Assembly: GCA_017546445.1 (NCBI GenBank)
Contig: JAFYWX010000012.1
Location: 1 to 64,000 of the forward strand
Length of the DNA stretch: 64,000 nt
DNA from: Akkermansia sp.
GTDB lineage: Bacteria > Verrucomicrobiota > Verrucomicrobiia > Verrucomicrobiales > Akkermansiaceae
Reading direction: 5' to 3'
Shown in pieces: positions 43,977 through 52,473 of this stretch. The first letter of the stretch is position 1. The number at the start of each line of letters is the position of its first letter. Below the pieces are notes generated by a model that ran no database searches, was not told the origin of the DNA, and was given only the letters and a program-made list of their open reading frames with translations. Both the position numbers and the translations under genes were made by a program.

Positions 43977-44180
43977 TTAGCCCATGAAGATTGCCACGAA
44001 GGCCACACCTTCCACAAGGGCGGCCAGAATGATGGAGATGGTCAGAACCTGACCGGAAGCGCCGGGGTTGCGGCCGGTGGATTCAGCGGCCTTCATGCCG
44101 ATGAGACCAATGCCGAGACCGGCACCGATAACAGCCATGCCGGACTTGATGGCGGCGGTGGCAAGAGCAGGGAGCATCAT
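43977..44180 (-). CDS. atpE: ATP synthase Fo subunit c
   Basis: 67 residues, two membrane helices joined by the polar loop KAAESTGRNPGAS. The ion-carrying acid is Glu57 in ALVEGVAF. The sodium-binding pattern (Gln in helix 1; Glu-Ser in helix 2) is absent: the corresponding residues are Ile25 and Gly58, so proton coupling is expected. A hairpin follows before atpF. Confidence 0.95.
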   Translation of the reverse strand: MMLPALATAAIKSGMAVIGAGLGIGLIGMKAAESTGRNPGASGQVLTISIILAALVEGVAFVAIFMG

Positions 44181-44265
44181 TGTCGTTGTTTTTCTATTGT
44201 TTGTTGTTTATTGTAAAACCCGCAGCGTCACGGTTTGCTTCATGATCCGCGGCGGGAAGAAGGTA

Positions 44266-45141
44266 TTAGTGGGCGTGTTCTTCATCGCCGCCTACCTGGG
44301 TCTTCAGGAAGATGGCCGTGAGCATCAGGAACACCAGGGCCTGCACAAAGCCTACCAGGATTTCCAGGCACATGAAGGGAAGCATGGCGGCGGCGTTGCC
44401 CAGGGTGCTGCCGCTCACAATGCTCATCTGTTCCAGAATGGCTTCACCTGCATAGATGTTGCCGAAAAGACGGGCTGCCAGTGCAACCGGACGAATGGCA
44501 ATGGAAAGCAGCTCGATAAGGCCCACAAAGAAGAATACCGGCAGCAGCAGGTTCTTGAGCATGCCTTTCAGGCCGCCTTTGGGCCCGAAGATGTGTCCCA
44601 CAAAGTGGCTGATGCCCTGTTCCTTGATGCTCCACACGAACCAGAGCAGGGTGTAGAACAGACCCAGGAAAAGGGTGACGTTCAGGTCTGCATTGGCGCC
44701 GCGGAAAATCGGGTGGCCGTGGTAGGTGATTTCACCTACGCCGGGGATGAGCCCCATGTAGTTGCTGGTCAGGATGAGCAGGAACACCGTGGCGAAGTAC
44801 CAGATGTATTTGCTGGCCAGTTTCTTGCCGATAAGGCCTTCCACAAAGTTGTACAGCAGCTCGAAAATCCACTCCACGAAGTTCTGCAGGCCGCTTGGTA
44901 CGCGTTCCATCTTGCGGGTGGCCAGTCGCAGGATAATGGTAATCAGTACCACGGCAATGGTCATCATGACCATGGAGTTGGTGATGGGCAGGGAATGCCC
45001 CGGCCAGAACGGCAGGTCGATATTCCACAGTACCGGTGCATCGGTGGAAAGCCCATGGTGACCGCCTTCCTCAGAAGCACATGCCACGCCACTCATCAAT
45101 GCCACCATAGCCAGATTTATTTTGGAAAGGAGAGATTTCAT
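44266..45141 (-). CDS. atpB: ATP synthase Fo subunit a
   Basis: 291 residues. ATG 45141 is chosen; a GTG four codons upstream is less likely. A signal-like N-terminus (MKSLLSKINLAMVALMSGVACA) precedes the usual membrane helices. The essential Arg lies in PVALAARLFGNIYAGE. First gene of the operon; there is no atpI in front. Promoter TTGACT-16-TAGTCT lies just upstream. Confidence 0.95.
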   Translation of the reverse strand: MKSLLSKINLAMVALMSGVACASEEGGHHGLSTDAPVLWNIDLPFWPGHSLPITNSMVMMTIAVVLITIILRLATRKMERVPSGLQNFVEWIFELLYNFVEGLIGKKLASKYIWYFATVFLLILTSNYMGLIPGVGEITYHGHPIFRGANADLNVTLFLGLFYTLLWFVWSIKEQGISHFVGHIFGPKGGLKGMLKNLLLPVFFFVGLIELLSIAIRPVALAARLFGNIYAGEAILEQMSIVSGSTLGNAAAMLPFMCLEILVGFVQALVFLMLTAIFLKTQVGGDEEHAH

Positions 45142-45154
45142 CGCGATTACCACT

Positions 45155-45182
45155 AGACTATCACGTTCCTCCTTGGAGTCAA
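45155..45182 (-). promoter_or_regulatory. Promoter of the ATP synthase operon
   Basis: TTGACT at 45177-45182, 16-bp spacer, TAGTCT at 45155-45160; 13 bases to the atpB ATG. Confidence 0.75.
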
Positions 45183-45335
45183 GGAGAAAATGGTGTTAGA
45201 ACGCGCTCGAAGTGTGCGCGCGGGAAAAGCATGTGTTGTCGGGCCAGGTTGTCCGGGCGGCGCGGGGTTTAGCCCTCCGTTTCGAGAAAGAACCGGATGC
45301 TCTGCAAATGGCGATTTGGCGGGGGCTCAAATCTT

Positions 45336-45359
45336 TCGGAGCACGGGACTTCAGTCCCG
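45336..45359 (-). repeat. REP palindrome (copy d)
   Basis: Head TCGGAGCA, palindrome CGGGACT-TC-AGTCCCG. Same orientation as copy c. Confidence 0.9.
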
Positions 45360-45374
45360 AAAACTCAAGCGATG

Positions 45375-45398
45375 AGGGACTAAAGTCCCTTGCTCCGA
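45375..45398 (+). repeat. REP palindrome (copy e)
   Basis: Palindrome AGGGACT-AA-AGTCCCT with tail TGCTCCGA. Inverted relative to copy d, 15 bases away. The A-to-T exchanges at both palindrome ends are compensatory, so the stem is kept. Confidence 0.9.
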
Positions 45399-45451
45399 CA
45401 AAAACAGCTGCTCGCCAAACTCCCATTTGTAGTGTGCTTGCGCGAAACGCG

Positions 45452-46177
45452 TCACAAATACCAGCCGCATTCGTCCAGCGTTTTCTTCACCATGAAGCCG
45501 CAGCCGCTGGCATCATTGGCGGGCAGGGGTAATTCGCTGAGCCGGAATACCGCATCGTAAAGGGCGGTGCTTTCGCGGAAATGCTTTTCAAAGCGTTCCA
45601 CGAAAGGTGGGAAAGCGGTTTTGTCGGCCTCCTGGGTGCCGAGGGGGTAGCTGGGATTCCTGGTTTCCAGAAAAATGAGCAGCAGGATGAATTGCCGGGC
45701 GATGTCGCCAGCGGCCAGCTGGTTCAGAATGTCCACCGTCTCCTCCTGCCCCCAGGGGCTGCACATCCAGTTCAGCAGCATGGAGGCGCGGTGGCCGATT
45801 TCATCCGCCCCGTTTTCCGGTTGCCACGGGGCGGGGATGAGGGTGTCGTGCACAATGCGGCGCAGCTCATCAATGATGCGCTGGTATTGGTTCAGTTTCT
45901 CCAGCTCGCTGCGCTCCTGTACCAGCCATATCCAGAGTATGGTGTCCCACAGCTGGCTGGCATCGGCATCCCCGGGCGTGCGGAAGAGCTGGAAGAGCGG
46001 GCGCAGGTAGGCGCAGCATTCGGCGGCGGTGCCGGCGGGCAGGTAGCCGTTGAACACGCAGAGCAGGTCATCCCCGGTCAGCCCCATCCCCTGTTTGGCC
46101 ACAATGCCGCGCAGCCGTTCCTGGCTTTCAGGATGCCTGAAATCCCAGTGAGGGTCGCTGAGGGTGAAACCGCTCAT
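45452..46177 (-). CDS. Hypothetical cytosolic protein, rseP operon
   Basis: 241 residues, helical, no signal peptide or membrane segment, no recognised domain. Its ATG directly abuts the rseP stop, so it is cotranscribed. Notable residues: NGYLPAGTAAECCAYLRPLFQL and WIWLVQERSELEKLNQYQ. Its function is not predictable; proximity to RseP alone is weak evidence for a link to membrane stress. Confidence 0.7.
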   Translation of the reverse strand: MSGFTLSDPHWDFRHPESQERLRGIVAKQGMGLTGDDLLCVFNGYLPAGTAAECCAYLRPLFQLFRTPGDADASQLWDTILWIWLVQERSELEKLNQYQRIIDELRRIVHDTLIPAPWQPENGADEIGHRASMLLNWMCSPWGQEETVDILNQLAAGDIARQFILLLIFLETRNPSYPLGTQEADKTAFPPFVERFEKHFRESTALYDAVFRLSELPLPANDASGCGFMVKKTLDECGWYL

Positions 46178-47614
46178 TTATTTGGAGAAAACCGGCGTAG
46201 GTAGCTTGGCCGGGGCGTCATCATCTGTGCCGACCATATCGCCCACATCCTTGAATGTGATGAAGATGAAGAAGGTGAGCAGCAGGAAGATGAAACCAGT
46301 CTGAATCCACTCCAGAATCTTGCCACCCACGGGGCGGCGGAAGATGATTTCCAGCGTGCCGAGCACCACATGGCCGCCGTCCACAATGGGCAGGGGGAGA
46401 ATGTTCAGCACAGCCAGGTTCACATTCAGCACCACGGCAAACCAGAGGATGAGCTTCCAGCCGTTCTCGGCCTCCAGCATCTGGTAGAGGTAGTTGCCGA
46501 TGCCTACGGGGCCGGAAAGATGCTGCATGCCCACGCTGCTGCCGGGGGCTGCCACCTTGGCCAGCGTCTCGCCCATCCAGCGGAAGCTCTGGTTAATCTG
46601 AGCCTGCACGCCGGGGTGCTCGGTTTCGAGCGTCTTGCTCTTGCCGCCCCAGGTGAAGCCCAGGATGGGACAGGCCTTTTCCAGCCCCTGCCAGTTGGTC
46701 GGCACGGCGGGGGTAAGGGAGGTGGTCACCTCGCTGCCATCAGCATTGCGCAGGGTGAGCTCTACCGTGGCGCCAGTCTCTGTGAGCTCCAGAATCGGCA
46801 GGGGAGAGTACACCGGGGCTCCGTTCAGCTTGATAATCTGCTGCCCCTTTACCAGTCCGGCCTGCTCAGCCGGAGAACCGGGAATAATATTGCCCACCTC
46901 GGTGGGAGCCAGGGGAGAAATGCCTACCTGGCGCATGGCGGTGCGCTGCCACCACTTGGTTTCCGGCTGGCGGTAGCCGCTTTCAATGGTGAGCTGCTGC
47001 ACGCTGCCATCGGCCTGCGGGCGGTCGATGGTGAAGGTGATTTTCTCGTGCTCGCTCATGGCGATGAGCTCGCGCACGCCTTCCATGTTGCCCATCCATT
47101 TTTCGACCGGCTGTCCGTCAATCGCGCGGATGCAGTCGCCGGGAAGCAGCCCGGCCTGGGCTGCGGGAGAATCTGCGGGTACATAGCCGATGGTGGTGGT
47201 GGGCAGCTCGCCCACGGGTTTGCCTACAATCCAGACAATAACGGCAAAGAAATACGCCAGCAACAGTGAGGCCAGCGGGCCTGCTGCAGCAATGATGACC
47301 TTATCCAGCGGCTTGAGAGGCTTCAGGTCCTGGGGAATATCAGCCTCACCCTCGATGCCCTGCATGTCACCCAGCTGGGGCAGGGAAACAAAGCCACCTG
47401 CAGGAATCCAGCCGATACCCCACTTCACGCCTTTGATTTCCTTCTGCCAGATAGGCTTGCCGAACCATATCTGGAAACGGTCGATGTAGGCTCCACGCCA
47501 TTTGCCCGCCAGGAAATGCCCCAGTTCGTGCACAAATATCATCACGTTGAAGAACATGACGACGAGGAAAATAAGCCAGGCGGTCTCGAGTGAGGAAAGG
47601 ATAGTGTTCATCAT
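46178..47614 (-). CDS. rseP: RIP site-2 metalloprotease RseP
   Basis: 478 residues. Intramembrane zinc protease: HELGH at 29-33 in the first membrane helix, third ligand Asp412 in NILPLPIVDGGH, and two PDZ domains between (GYVPADSPAAQAGLLPGDCIRAI and NIIPGSPAEQAGLVKGQQI, each partial). Cleaves anti-sigma factors and remnant signal peptides. The usual neighbours (dxr, bamA) are not downstream. Two start codons in tandem (47614, 47611). Confidence 0.95.
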   Translation of the reverse strand: MMNTILSSLETAWLIFLVVMFFNVMIFVHELGHFLAGKWRGAYIDRFQIWFGKPIWQKEIKGVKWGIGWIPAGGFVSLPQLGDMQGIEGEADIPQDLKPLKPLDKVIIAAAGPLASLLLAYFFAVIVWIVGKPVGELPTTTIGYVPADSPAAQAGLLPGDCIRAIDGQPVEKWMGNMEGVRELIAMSEHEKITFTIDRPQADGSVQQLTIESGYRQPETKWWQRTAMRQVGISPLAPTEVGNIIPGSPAEQAGLVKGQQIIKLNGAPVYSPLPILELTETGATVELTLRNADGSEVTTSLTPAVPTNWQGLEKACPILGFTWGGKSKTLETEHPGVQAQINQSFRWMGETLAKVAAPGSSVGMQHLSGPVGIGNYLYQMLEAENGWKLILWFAVVLNVNLAVLNILPLPIVDGGHVVLGTLEIIFRRPVGGKILEWIQTGFIFLLLTFFIFITFKDVGDMVGTDDDAPAKLPTPVFSK

Positions 47615-47629
47615 GGGAATGTTACCCCC

Positions 47630-47658
47630 ATGCTACCAGAACCCAACATCCCGCGCAA
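47630..47658 (-). promoter_or_regulatory. Promoter of rseP
   Basis: TTGCGC at 47653-47658, 17-bp spacer, TAGCAT at 47630-47635; 15 bases to the first ATG. Confidence 0.65.
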
Positions 47659-47667
47659 GCGCAGGAT

Positions 47668-47697
47668 TTGACATAAGGAGGCGGGTGGATGTAGAAT
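47668..47697 (+). promoter_or_regulatory. Orphan plus-strand promoter
   Basis: TTGACA at 47668-47673, 18-bp spacer, TAGAAT at 47692-47697. All genes from here to 52331 are on the minus strand, so it has no coding target. Confidence 0.7.
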
Positions 47698-47703
47698 TTT
47701 GGA

Positions 47704-47792
47704 TTTTTTGATTTTAATGTGTTAAATTCCGCGGGCATACGCCCGCCTGACTTTAAAACTTCGTAACTCGTACTTTAGTCATTTTTTTTTTT
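47704..47792 (+). ncRNA. Candidate small RNA
   Basis: About 89 nt from the predicted start of the orphan promoter to an 11-T run (47782-47792). Contains a perfect GC hairpin (GCGGGC-ATAC-GCCCGC, 47731-47746) and a terminal stem TGACT/AGTCA (47748-47752 with 47777-47781) just before the T run, like an intrinsic terminator. No ORF or start codon of note. Function unknown; no family recognised. Confidence 0.5.
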
Positions 47793-47806
47793 CGGTGAAA
47801 AAATGG

Positions 47807-48523
47807 CTACTGCTTCATCACCTTGCCTGGTTCGAAAATCCAGCTGTGGTATGGGGGGCAGCTGGTGGGGGCCGGCAGCAGCGGGTTATCCCAGGCGGCG
47901 CGGGCGGAGGTGGTGCCGAACAGACCGTGCCGGGTGAACAGGGTGCCATCCCCCAGACTGTGCAGGAACCAGAAGGCGTTGATGACCGTCAGACCTCCAT
48001 AGATGGCATGCAGGGCGGTGCTGCTGCGGAAGGGGGAGCGCGGGCTGCGCAGAAGAAGGAGCAGCAGGGTATACAGGGGCATGCCGAAGAGCATCAGCGT
48101 GGTGTAGGGGCAGGTTACCACCCAGAGCCCGGTGAGGCTCCACAGTAATTCGCAGCTGACCAGGGTGCACAGCAGCAGGACGACGGGCCAGATGATTCGT
48201 TTCGGGAGTCCGTGCGCCTCCGCCTTGTCGCCCAGGTAACAGAGCAGCCAGCAACAGGCCAGAGCCGGCAGGTCATTGATGATGATGCTGGCTGCCACCA
48301 GAAACAGGTGCGGAACCTGCCACACTATCTGGTCATGCCACATGGGTTCATGTCCGGGTATCAGGCAGGCACTGATGCTCAGGCTCAGCGCCGCCAGCAT
48401 CGGAATGAGCACCAGCAGCCAGCCCATGCTCCGCTGCCCGGTGCTGAGGGGCTTCGGCATCGGGCGGGGCGGTGTCATATTAGGCGCGAAGGGCGCTTTC
48501 CTGGGTCTGGGGCGGGGTGTCAT
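47807..48523 (-). CDS. Multi-pass membrane protein, unknown (operon gene 6)
   Basis: 238 residues. A basic, proline-rich cytosolic N-terminus (TPRPRPRKAPFAPN) is followed by about six membrane segments. ATG 48523 overlaps the stop of the preceding gene as ATGA, which fixes the start. Last gene of the six-gene operon of exported proteins. No family recognised. Confidence 0.7.
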   Translation of the reverse strand: MTPRPRPRKAPFAPNMTPPRPMPKPLSTGQRSMGWLLVLIPMLAALSLSISACLIPGHEPMWHDQIVWQVPHLFLVAASIIINDLPALACCWLLCYLGDKAEAHGLPKRIIWPVVLLLCTLVSCELLWSLTGLWVVTCPYTTLMLFGMPLYTLLLLLLRSPRSPFRSSTALHAIYGGLTVINAFWFLHSLGDGTLFTRHGLFGTTSARAAWDNPLLPAPTSCPPYHSWIFEPGKVMKQ

Positions 48524-48990
48524 TTCTGGTTTGCGATATCGCGCATGCGGAGCCATGCTTCAGGGGCGTCCTCCGGGAGATAATGCAGTATCCTGGCTCG
48601 GTAGGCGTTGAAATCTATGGCGTTGATGCGCAGCGTGCCGTCGGCGGTGCGGGAGCAGTAGCGTTCATACAGCTCCACGAGGATGAAGCCATCCTTTTCG
48701 TAGCCGTTGTCGAAGGTGTCGACAATGACCGGGGTGCCCTCGGCAAGGGGGTGATTGGCCGTGGCGCGCACAATGCCCTGGTGCGCGATGCTGGTGTACT
48801 CCCCACCGTGGTTTGTTTCACCCAGTACCTTGGTGAGCTGAATCAGGGCAACGGGATGCTGGTTCACCACGGCATGGAAGGCCGGGTTCGCCGAAACCGG
48901 ACTGACGTCGGGAGCCGGTTCCGGGCGGGGCTGCGCGCAGGAGACCAGTCCGGCCAGCGCGGGAAGCAGGAGGAGAAGGTGGTTTTTCAT
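48520..48990 (-). CDS. Lipoprotein, unknown (operon gene 5)
   Basis: 156 residues. Signal MKNHLLLLLPALAGLVSCAQ with lipobox LVSC (Cys18). The mature part has GTPVIVDTFDNGYEKDGFILVELYERY, which looks like a small beta domain, and a helical end. Start at 48990 gives the lipoprotein signal; 16 bases after the preceding gene. Confidence 0.7.
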   Translation of the reverse strand: MKNHLLLLLPALAGLVSCAQPRPEPAPDVSPVSANPAFHAVVNQHPVALIQLTKVLGETNHGGEYTSIAHQGIVRATANHPLAEGTPVIVDTFDNGYEKDGFILVELYERYCSRTADGTLRINAIDFNAYRARILHYLPEDAPEAWLRMRDIANQK

Positions 48991-49006
48991 GGCTGGTGGT
49001 GCTGTG

Positions 49007-49363
49007 TCATTCAGCCTGGAGAACGCGGGCCTCCAGCTCGTACTTCTTCTGCTGAATCTGGAGTGCGGACTTTTCATCGGAAATCATTTCTGCCAGATGC
49101 AGCTGTACCTTGTAATTGCTGATGAGCTGGCGGCCAAGGCGGACGAATTCACTGCTGCTGGCGCCCTGCATGTTTCTGAGGAGATAGGCTTCTTCCGCCT
49201 TGAGTACATCTGCCATGGAGCAGAGCCCCTGGCTGTAGCGTTTTGCCTGCTGCTGCACGCCGGCATCCGGGTGCTTCAGAACCCGCTGGCCGTGGCCTGT
49301 AATATCATCTGCCGCTGAGCATACGGCAGCTGCGGTCATGAAAAGGATCAGGTGTTTCATCAT
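49007..49363 (-). CDS. Secreted helical protein, unknown (operon gene 4)
   Basis: 118 residues. Signal peptide (MMKHLILFMTAAAVCSA), then helical heptad-like sequence (SALQIQQKKYELEARVLQAE) suggesting a coiled coil at the C-terminus. Start overlaps the preceding stop (ATGA). Confidence 0.7.
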   Translation of the reverse strand: MMKHLILFMTAAAVCSAADDITGHGQRVLKHPDAGVQQQAKRYSQGLCSMADVLKAEEAYLLRNMQGASSSEFVRLGRQLISNYKVQLHLAEMISDEKSALQIQQKKYELEARVLQAE

Positions 49364-50895
49364 ATTTGTTCAGGGGTGAAGATTCGGGCAATTCGGCCAT
49401 CGTTGTGCAGAAGCACGTGTGCGCCTTTTCTGTCGGCGGGGAAGACGAGGAGATAATCGCCCAGACCGTTGACATTGTAGTCGGCCTGGGTCAGCAGCCC
49501 TTGCTGCTGCAGGGCATTCGTGGCAATCCGGCTGGCTTCCCCGGTGTCGATTTGCTTCAATTTCTGTTGTGGCATTTCCTTGCCGAACAACTCGGGATAG
49601 TCGCTCATCACCTTCTGCATGGCTTCGCTCTGGAGCGGTGTGACCTTCTTGCTCATGAACTGGAAATCATCCCGCCCCAGATGCGTGATATTCTCGGCGG
49701 GTGACCAGATGGTATCCGCTTTCGCGAAGCCCAGGAAGATTTCGCCCTCTGCCGGGTAGGTGCCGGCCGGGCGTTTGTCGCCCTCCACCTGTCGCCAGAA
49801 GGACAGGCGAATGCCGGGCTTCCATTCACCCTTCAGGCATTCCTGCACCTCCAGCACATTGTATTCTCGCTTGTAAAGCTTCGCAAGGCGCTTGTCATCA
49901 AAATCGATAAGCTGTGTGCTGATGTAGCGGCAGCGCAGCACGGAATCCCACCGCTCCGCTCCCTTGTATACAAAATGGCAGGCCCGCTCCAGGTCTGTAA
50001 CGGTGCGGGCGGCAGCGGCATCCGGCATGTAGGGACTGTATTCTGACCACTGCAGCGGGACAACGGGGGCGTTCTCCGGGGCGAGCAGGGCTGCTATCTT
50101 GTCGGTGTTGCCGTTGTTGCCGGGGATGATGCGGCAATGCTCCCGGTTCAGGTGCAGGGTGTTGCCTTCGCGCTGGAACTGGTCGGTGAGCAGGAATACG
50201 CCGAAACTGCCACGCACGCGAGCCTCGTGCTCCTTCTTTTCCTCCGGGGTGATGTCGGGGCCGCTCACTTCGGCCACCGGCCAGTGCAGCAGGATGCGTT
50301 CGCCGGGCTGGTATCCCTTGCACCAGGCTGCAGGCAGGGCCATGCTGCATTCCAGCGCAAAATCCTCATACCACTTGCCGTCTGCTTCGTAGCGGCGGCT
50401 GTGGGGCTTCCACGTCTCCCGGCAGATGATGGGGAGCCGCCGCACTTCCTCCTCCGAAATATGTTGCTTCACATAGCGTGTGATGCCAGACCAGCTGCTC
50501 TCCTGTGGCCAGGTGAAGTCCTTCAGTCCATCCGTGGTGGCTATGGCTGCGGCGGGGGCCAAGGCATGCAGCATTTCATTCCGGGTATGCAGTGCGCGCA
50601 GGTGCTGGACCGCCTGCAGATTCACCAGCCAGCGGCGGGCAGGCCCCTGCGTGGCCGGGGAAATGCCCTCCGTATCCAGCAGAAGCAGGGTGCCGGGCTG
50701 AATCATGCTGTCTGTCTCTGCCAGCACGCGCACGGCCAGCTTCTGGGCAATGCTGAAATCCGGGTCAATTACCTCTTCCACCAGCACCACGGGGGCATCG
50801 GCTTTCTGCCATTGCAGCAGGGTGGCGGTGTTGTTTCCATGGGCGGTCAGCGGTGTCAGCGCCAGCCCGAGCATCATCATGATAGTTGTTTTCAT
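49360..50895 (-). CDS. Large secreted protein, unknown (operon gene 3)
   Basis: 511 residues. Signal peptide MKTTIMMMLGLALTPLTAHG. No recognised domain in the first ~430 residues, which look beta-rich and contain several Cys. The last ~75 residues (ASRIATNALQQQGLLTQADYNVNGLGDYLLVFPADRKGAHVLLHNDGRI) resemble a small PepSY/BamE-like alpha/beta unit, weakly. Overlaps both neighbours by ATGA, so translation is coupled. Confidence 0.7.
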   Translation of the reverse strand: MKTTIMMMLGLALTPLTAHGNNTATLLQWQKADAPVVLVEEVIDPDFSIAQKLAVRVLAETDSMIQPGTLLLLDTEGISPATQGPARRWLVNLQAVQHLRALHTRNEMLHALAPAAAIATTDGLKDFTWPQESSWSGITRYVKQHISEEEVRRLPIICRETWKPHSRRYEADGKWYEDFALECSMALPAAWCKGYQPGERILLHWPVAEVSGPDITPEEKKEHEARVRGSFGVFLLTDQFQREGNTLHLNREHCRIIPGNNGNTDKIAALLAPENAPVVPLQWSEYSPYMPDAAAARTVTDLERACHFVYKGAERWDSVLRCRYISTQLIDFDDKRLAKLYKREYNVLEVQECLKGEWKPGIRLSFWRQVEGDKRPAGTYPAEGEIFLGFAKADTIWSPAENITHLGRDDFQFMSKKVTPLQSEAMQKVMSDYPELFGKEMPQQKLKQIDTGEASRIATNALQQQGLLTQADYNVNGLGDYLLVFPADRKGAHVLLHNDGRIARIFTPEQI

Positions 50896-51479
50896 TCGCC
50901 TAAATCCTCTTTTGAATCAATTTCTGAGAACATCCTGCAGGTCTTCTCCGGCTTATCGAAGCGGAAACATTTGCTGATGTTCAGCTGACCGGAGATACTG
51001 CGGTAGTGGACGATTAATCCCTGCTCCGTGAGTTGTGTTTTCCCGGGGATGAAACGCAGATACCGGGTCACAAAATTGTATTCGCCCACGCGTTCGTATT
51101 CCTTTCTGCCGTTGAGCCGGAATACCGTGAAAACCCTGTTCGAGGCACCGCAGCCGGGCTCTGCAATGAACGCGATGATGCTGCCGTCCTCGCTCGTTAT
51201 CCATTCATCCTTTGTGGTACAGCCCGCGATGAGACTCAGTTGCAGCAGATCTGCCACGCGCGCAGCGGGCAGGGGCTTTTTGCCGGTCCAGTATAGCTGG
51301 TTTTCGGGATTATCACCGATAGCATAGCGCTTCGCCGCTTCCGGTGTGTCGCCCTTTTCGATGAGCGCAGCTTCTGCCGCCAGTGCCTGACTGGCTGCGT
51401 TTTCGTAGCGGGGGTAGTCGCCTGCCAGGGCAGAGGTGAGCAGGAAGGTTGAAAGAAGGATAGATATGGGAAATTTCAT
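50892..51479 (-). CDS. Secreted protein, unknown (operon gene 2)
   Basis: 195 residues. Signal peptide MKFPISILLSTFLLTSALA. Mature part is beta-rich with paired Cys (IAGCTTKD, EPGCGAS, SKCFRFDKPEKTCRMF). No family recognised. Stop overlaps the next start as ATGA. Confidence 0.7.
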   Translation of the reverse strand: MKFPISILLSTFLLTSALAGDYPRYENAASQALAAEAALIEKGDTPEAAKRYAIGDNPENQLYWTGKKPLPAARVADLLQLSLIAGCTTKDEWITSEDGSIIAFIAEPGCGASNRVFTVFRLNGRKEYERVGEYNFVTRYLRFIPGKTQLTEQGLIVHYRSISGQLNISKCFRFDKPEKTCRMFSEIDSKEDLGE

Positions 51480-51497
51480 GCTCTGGTGGGATAATTG

Positions 51498-52331
51498 TCA
51501 GCGTCCTAGTCCCCCGGTGAGGAGGGTGAGAAATTGTTCAAAATGCTTCTGAAGAATCAGCTGCATGGCGGCCCTGGCCTCGGGGGAGCTGTTGCCTTGC
51601 AGGCTTGGGGCGGGGCAATGCATGCGCACGGCGCAGTCGGCATATTTCTGCCAGGCAGCATAGGCAGCCTGGAATCGGGCGGCACAGTTGGCAGTATAAT
51701 TCTGCGGCACTTCCTCCAGCGGCGTGTTGGTGATGAACTCGCAGTCTGGCCTGTCACTTGCCAGCAGTTTGAGCATGAAGGCAACCCGCTGTTTGTGGAG
51801 CTCGCTCCGATGCTCGTGGTACTCGACCCAGGCGCTGCGGAAGGTGTCGAGGTTCCGGTTGATGCGCTGCAGCATGGCCTCGCTCTGAGCATCCTGCTCC
51901 GGGCGGATATGTGCGGTGCGGTCGGCGGGACTGAGTACGGAGGTGAGTCGCAGCTGCTCCATGTCCCGGATGAAAAGAATATTCAGCGCACGCTGGTACT
52001 GAGCCAGCGCCTTCTGGTGGCGCTCCGGCTGCGTGTGGCGCAGGGGCTTCAGCGAGTAAACCGCAAAGTTGGTCAGCGCGGCGTGGGCCGTGGTAGCTGC
52101 CTGCACATAAGCATCGAGCGCGGCATAAACCGGCTCAAGCTCTGATTCGCTGAGGGTGCAGAGCGTATCGTTCACCCGGGAGCCCTCGATGTCCTGCTTC
52201 CAGCATTGCCGTATGACCAGCATGCAGTTACCCTCGTTTCCCGGGCCTGAAATATCCAGCCCCATGAACGCATGACCCCGGACCGGGTGCATCATTATAG
52301 CCGCAAAAGCAAGGGTGAAAAGGAACTTCAT
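51498..52331 (-). CDS. Secreted helical protein, unknown (operon gene 1)
   Basis: 277 residues. Signal peptide MKFLFTLAFAAIMMHPVRGHA. Mature part helical with several Cys (NCMLVIRQCWK, DTLCTL, DCEFI, ANCAARFQ, DCAVRMHC) likely in disulfides. The segment AYAAWQKYADCAVRMHC looks a little like LprI-type lysozyme-inhibitor domains, but this is weak. First gene of the operon, with a purine-rich GAGGAG about 12 bases before the ATG, one of the few Shine-Dalgarno-like sites in the window. Confidence 0.7.
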   Translation of the reverse strand: MKFLFTLAFAAIMMHPVRGHAFMGLDISGPGNEGNCMLVIRQCWKQDIEGSRVNDTLCTLSESELEPVYAALDAYVQAATTAHAALTNFAVYSLKPLRHTQPERHQKALAQYQRALNILFIRDMEQLRLTSVLSPADRTAHIRPEQDAQSEAMLQRINRNLDTFRSAWVEYHEHRSELHKQRVAFMLKLLASDRPDCEFITNTPLEEVPQNYTANCAARFQAAYAAWQKYADCAVRMHCPAPSLQGNSSPEARAAMQLILQKHFEQFLTLLTGGLGR

Positions 52332-52350
52332 GGCGCGTAGACTCCTCTTT

Positions 52351-52378
52351 AGGATATACGTAAAGAAAAAAAAGTCAA
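52351..52378 (-). promoter_or_regulatory. Promoter of the six-gene exported-protein operon
   Basis: TTGACT at 52373-52378, 16-bp spacer, TATCCT at 52351-52356; 19 bases to the ATG at 52331. The 142-base divergent region to 52474 is AT-rich. Confidence 0.7.
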
Positions 52379-52473
52379 TATCTAACAGATGTTATCAACG
52401 AAAAAAATCTGTTGCTCGCGATGCTGCGAATTATACTGAAAGAAAACGCAGTGAGCAAAAGTATCTTTTGTGT

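Larger units (their letters stand above)
45302..45432. mobile_element. MITE-like unit with an inverted REP pair (BIME)
   Basis: The 310-base gap between atpB and the 45452 gene holds this unit and nothing else recognised. Outer imperfect inverted repeats (45302-45326 and 45407-45432, about 19 of 25 positions matching, core GCAAATGG/CCATTTG) enclose two REP palindromes in opposite orientation: TCGGAGCA + CGGGACT-TC-AGTCCCG (45336-45359) and AGGGACT-AA-AGTCCCT + TGCTCCGA (45375-45398). It is non-coding and likely moved by the REP-associated transposase (inference). Confidence 0.7.
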
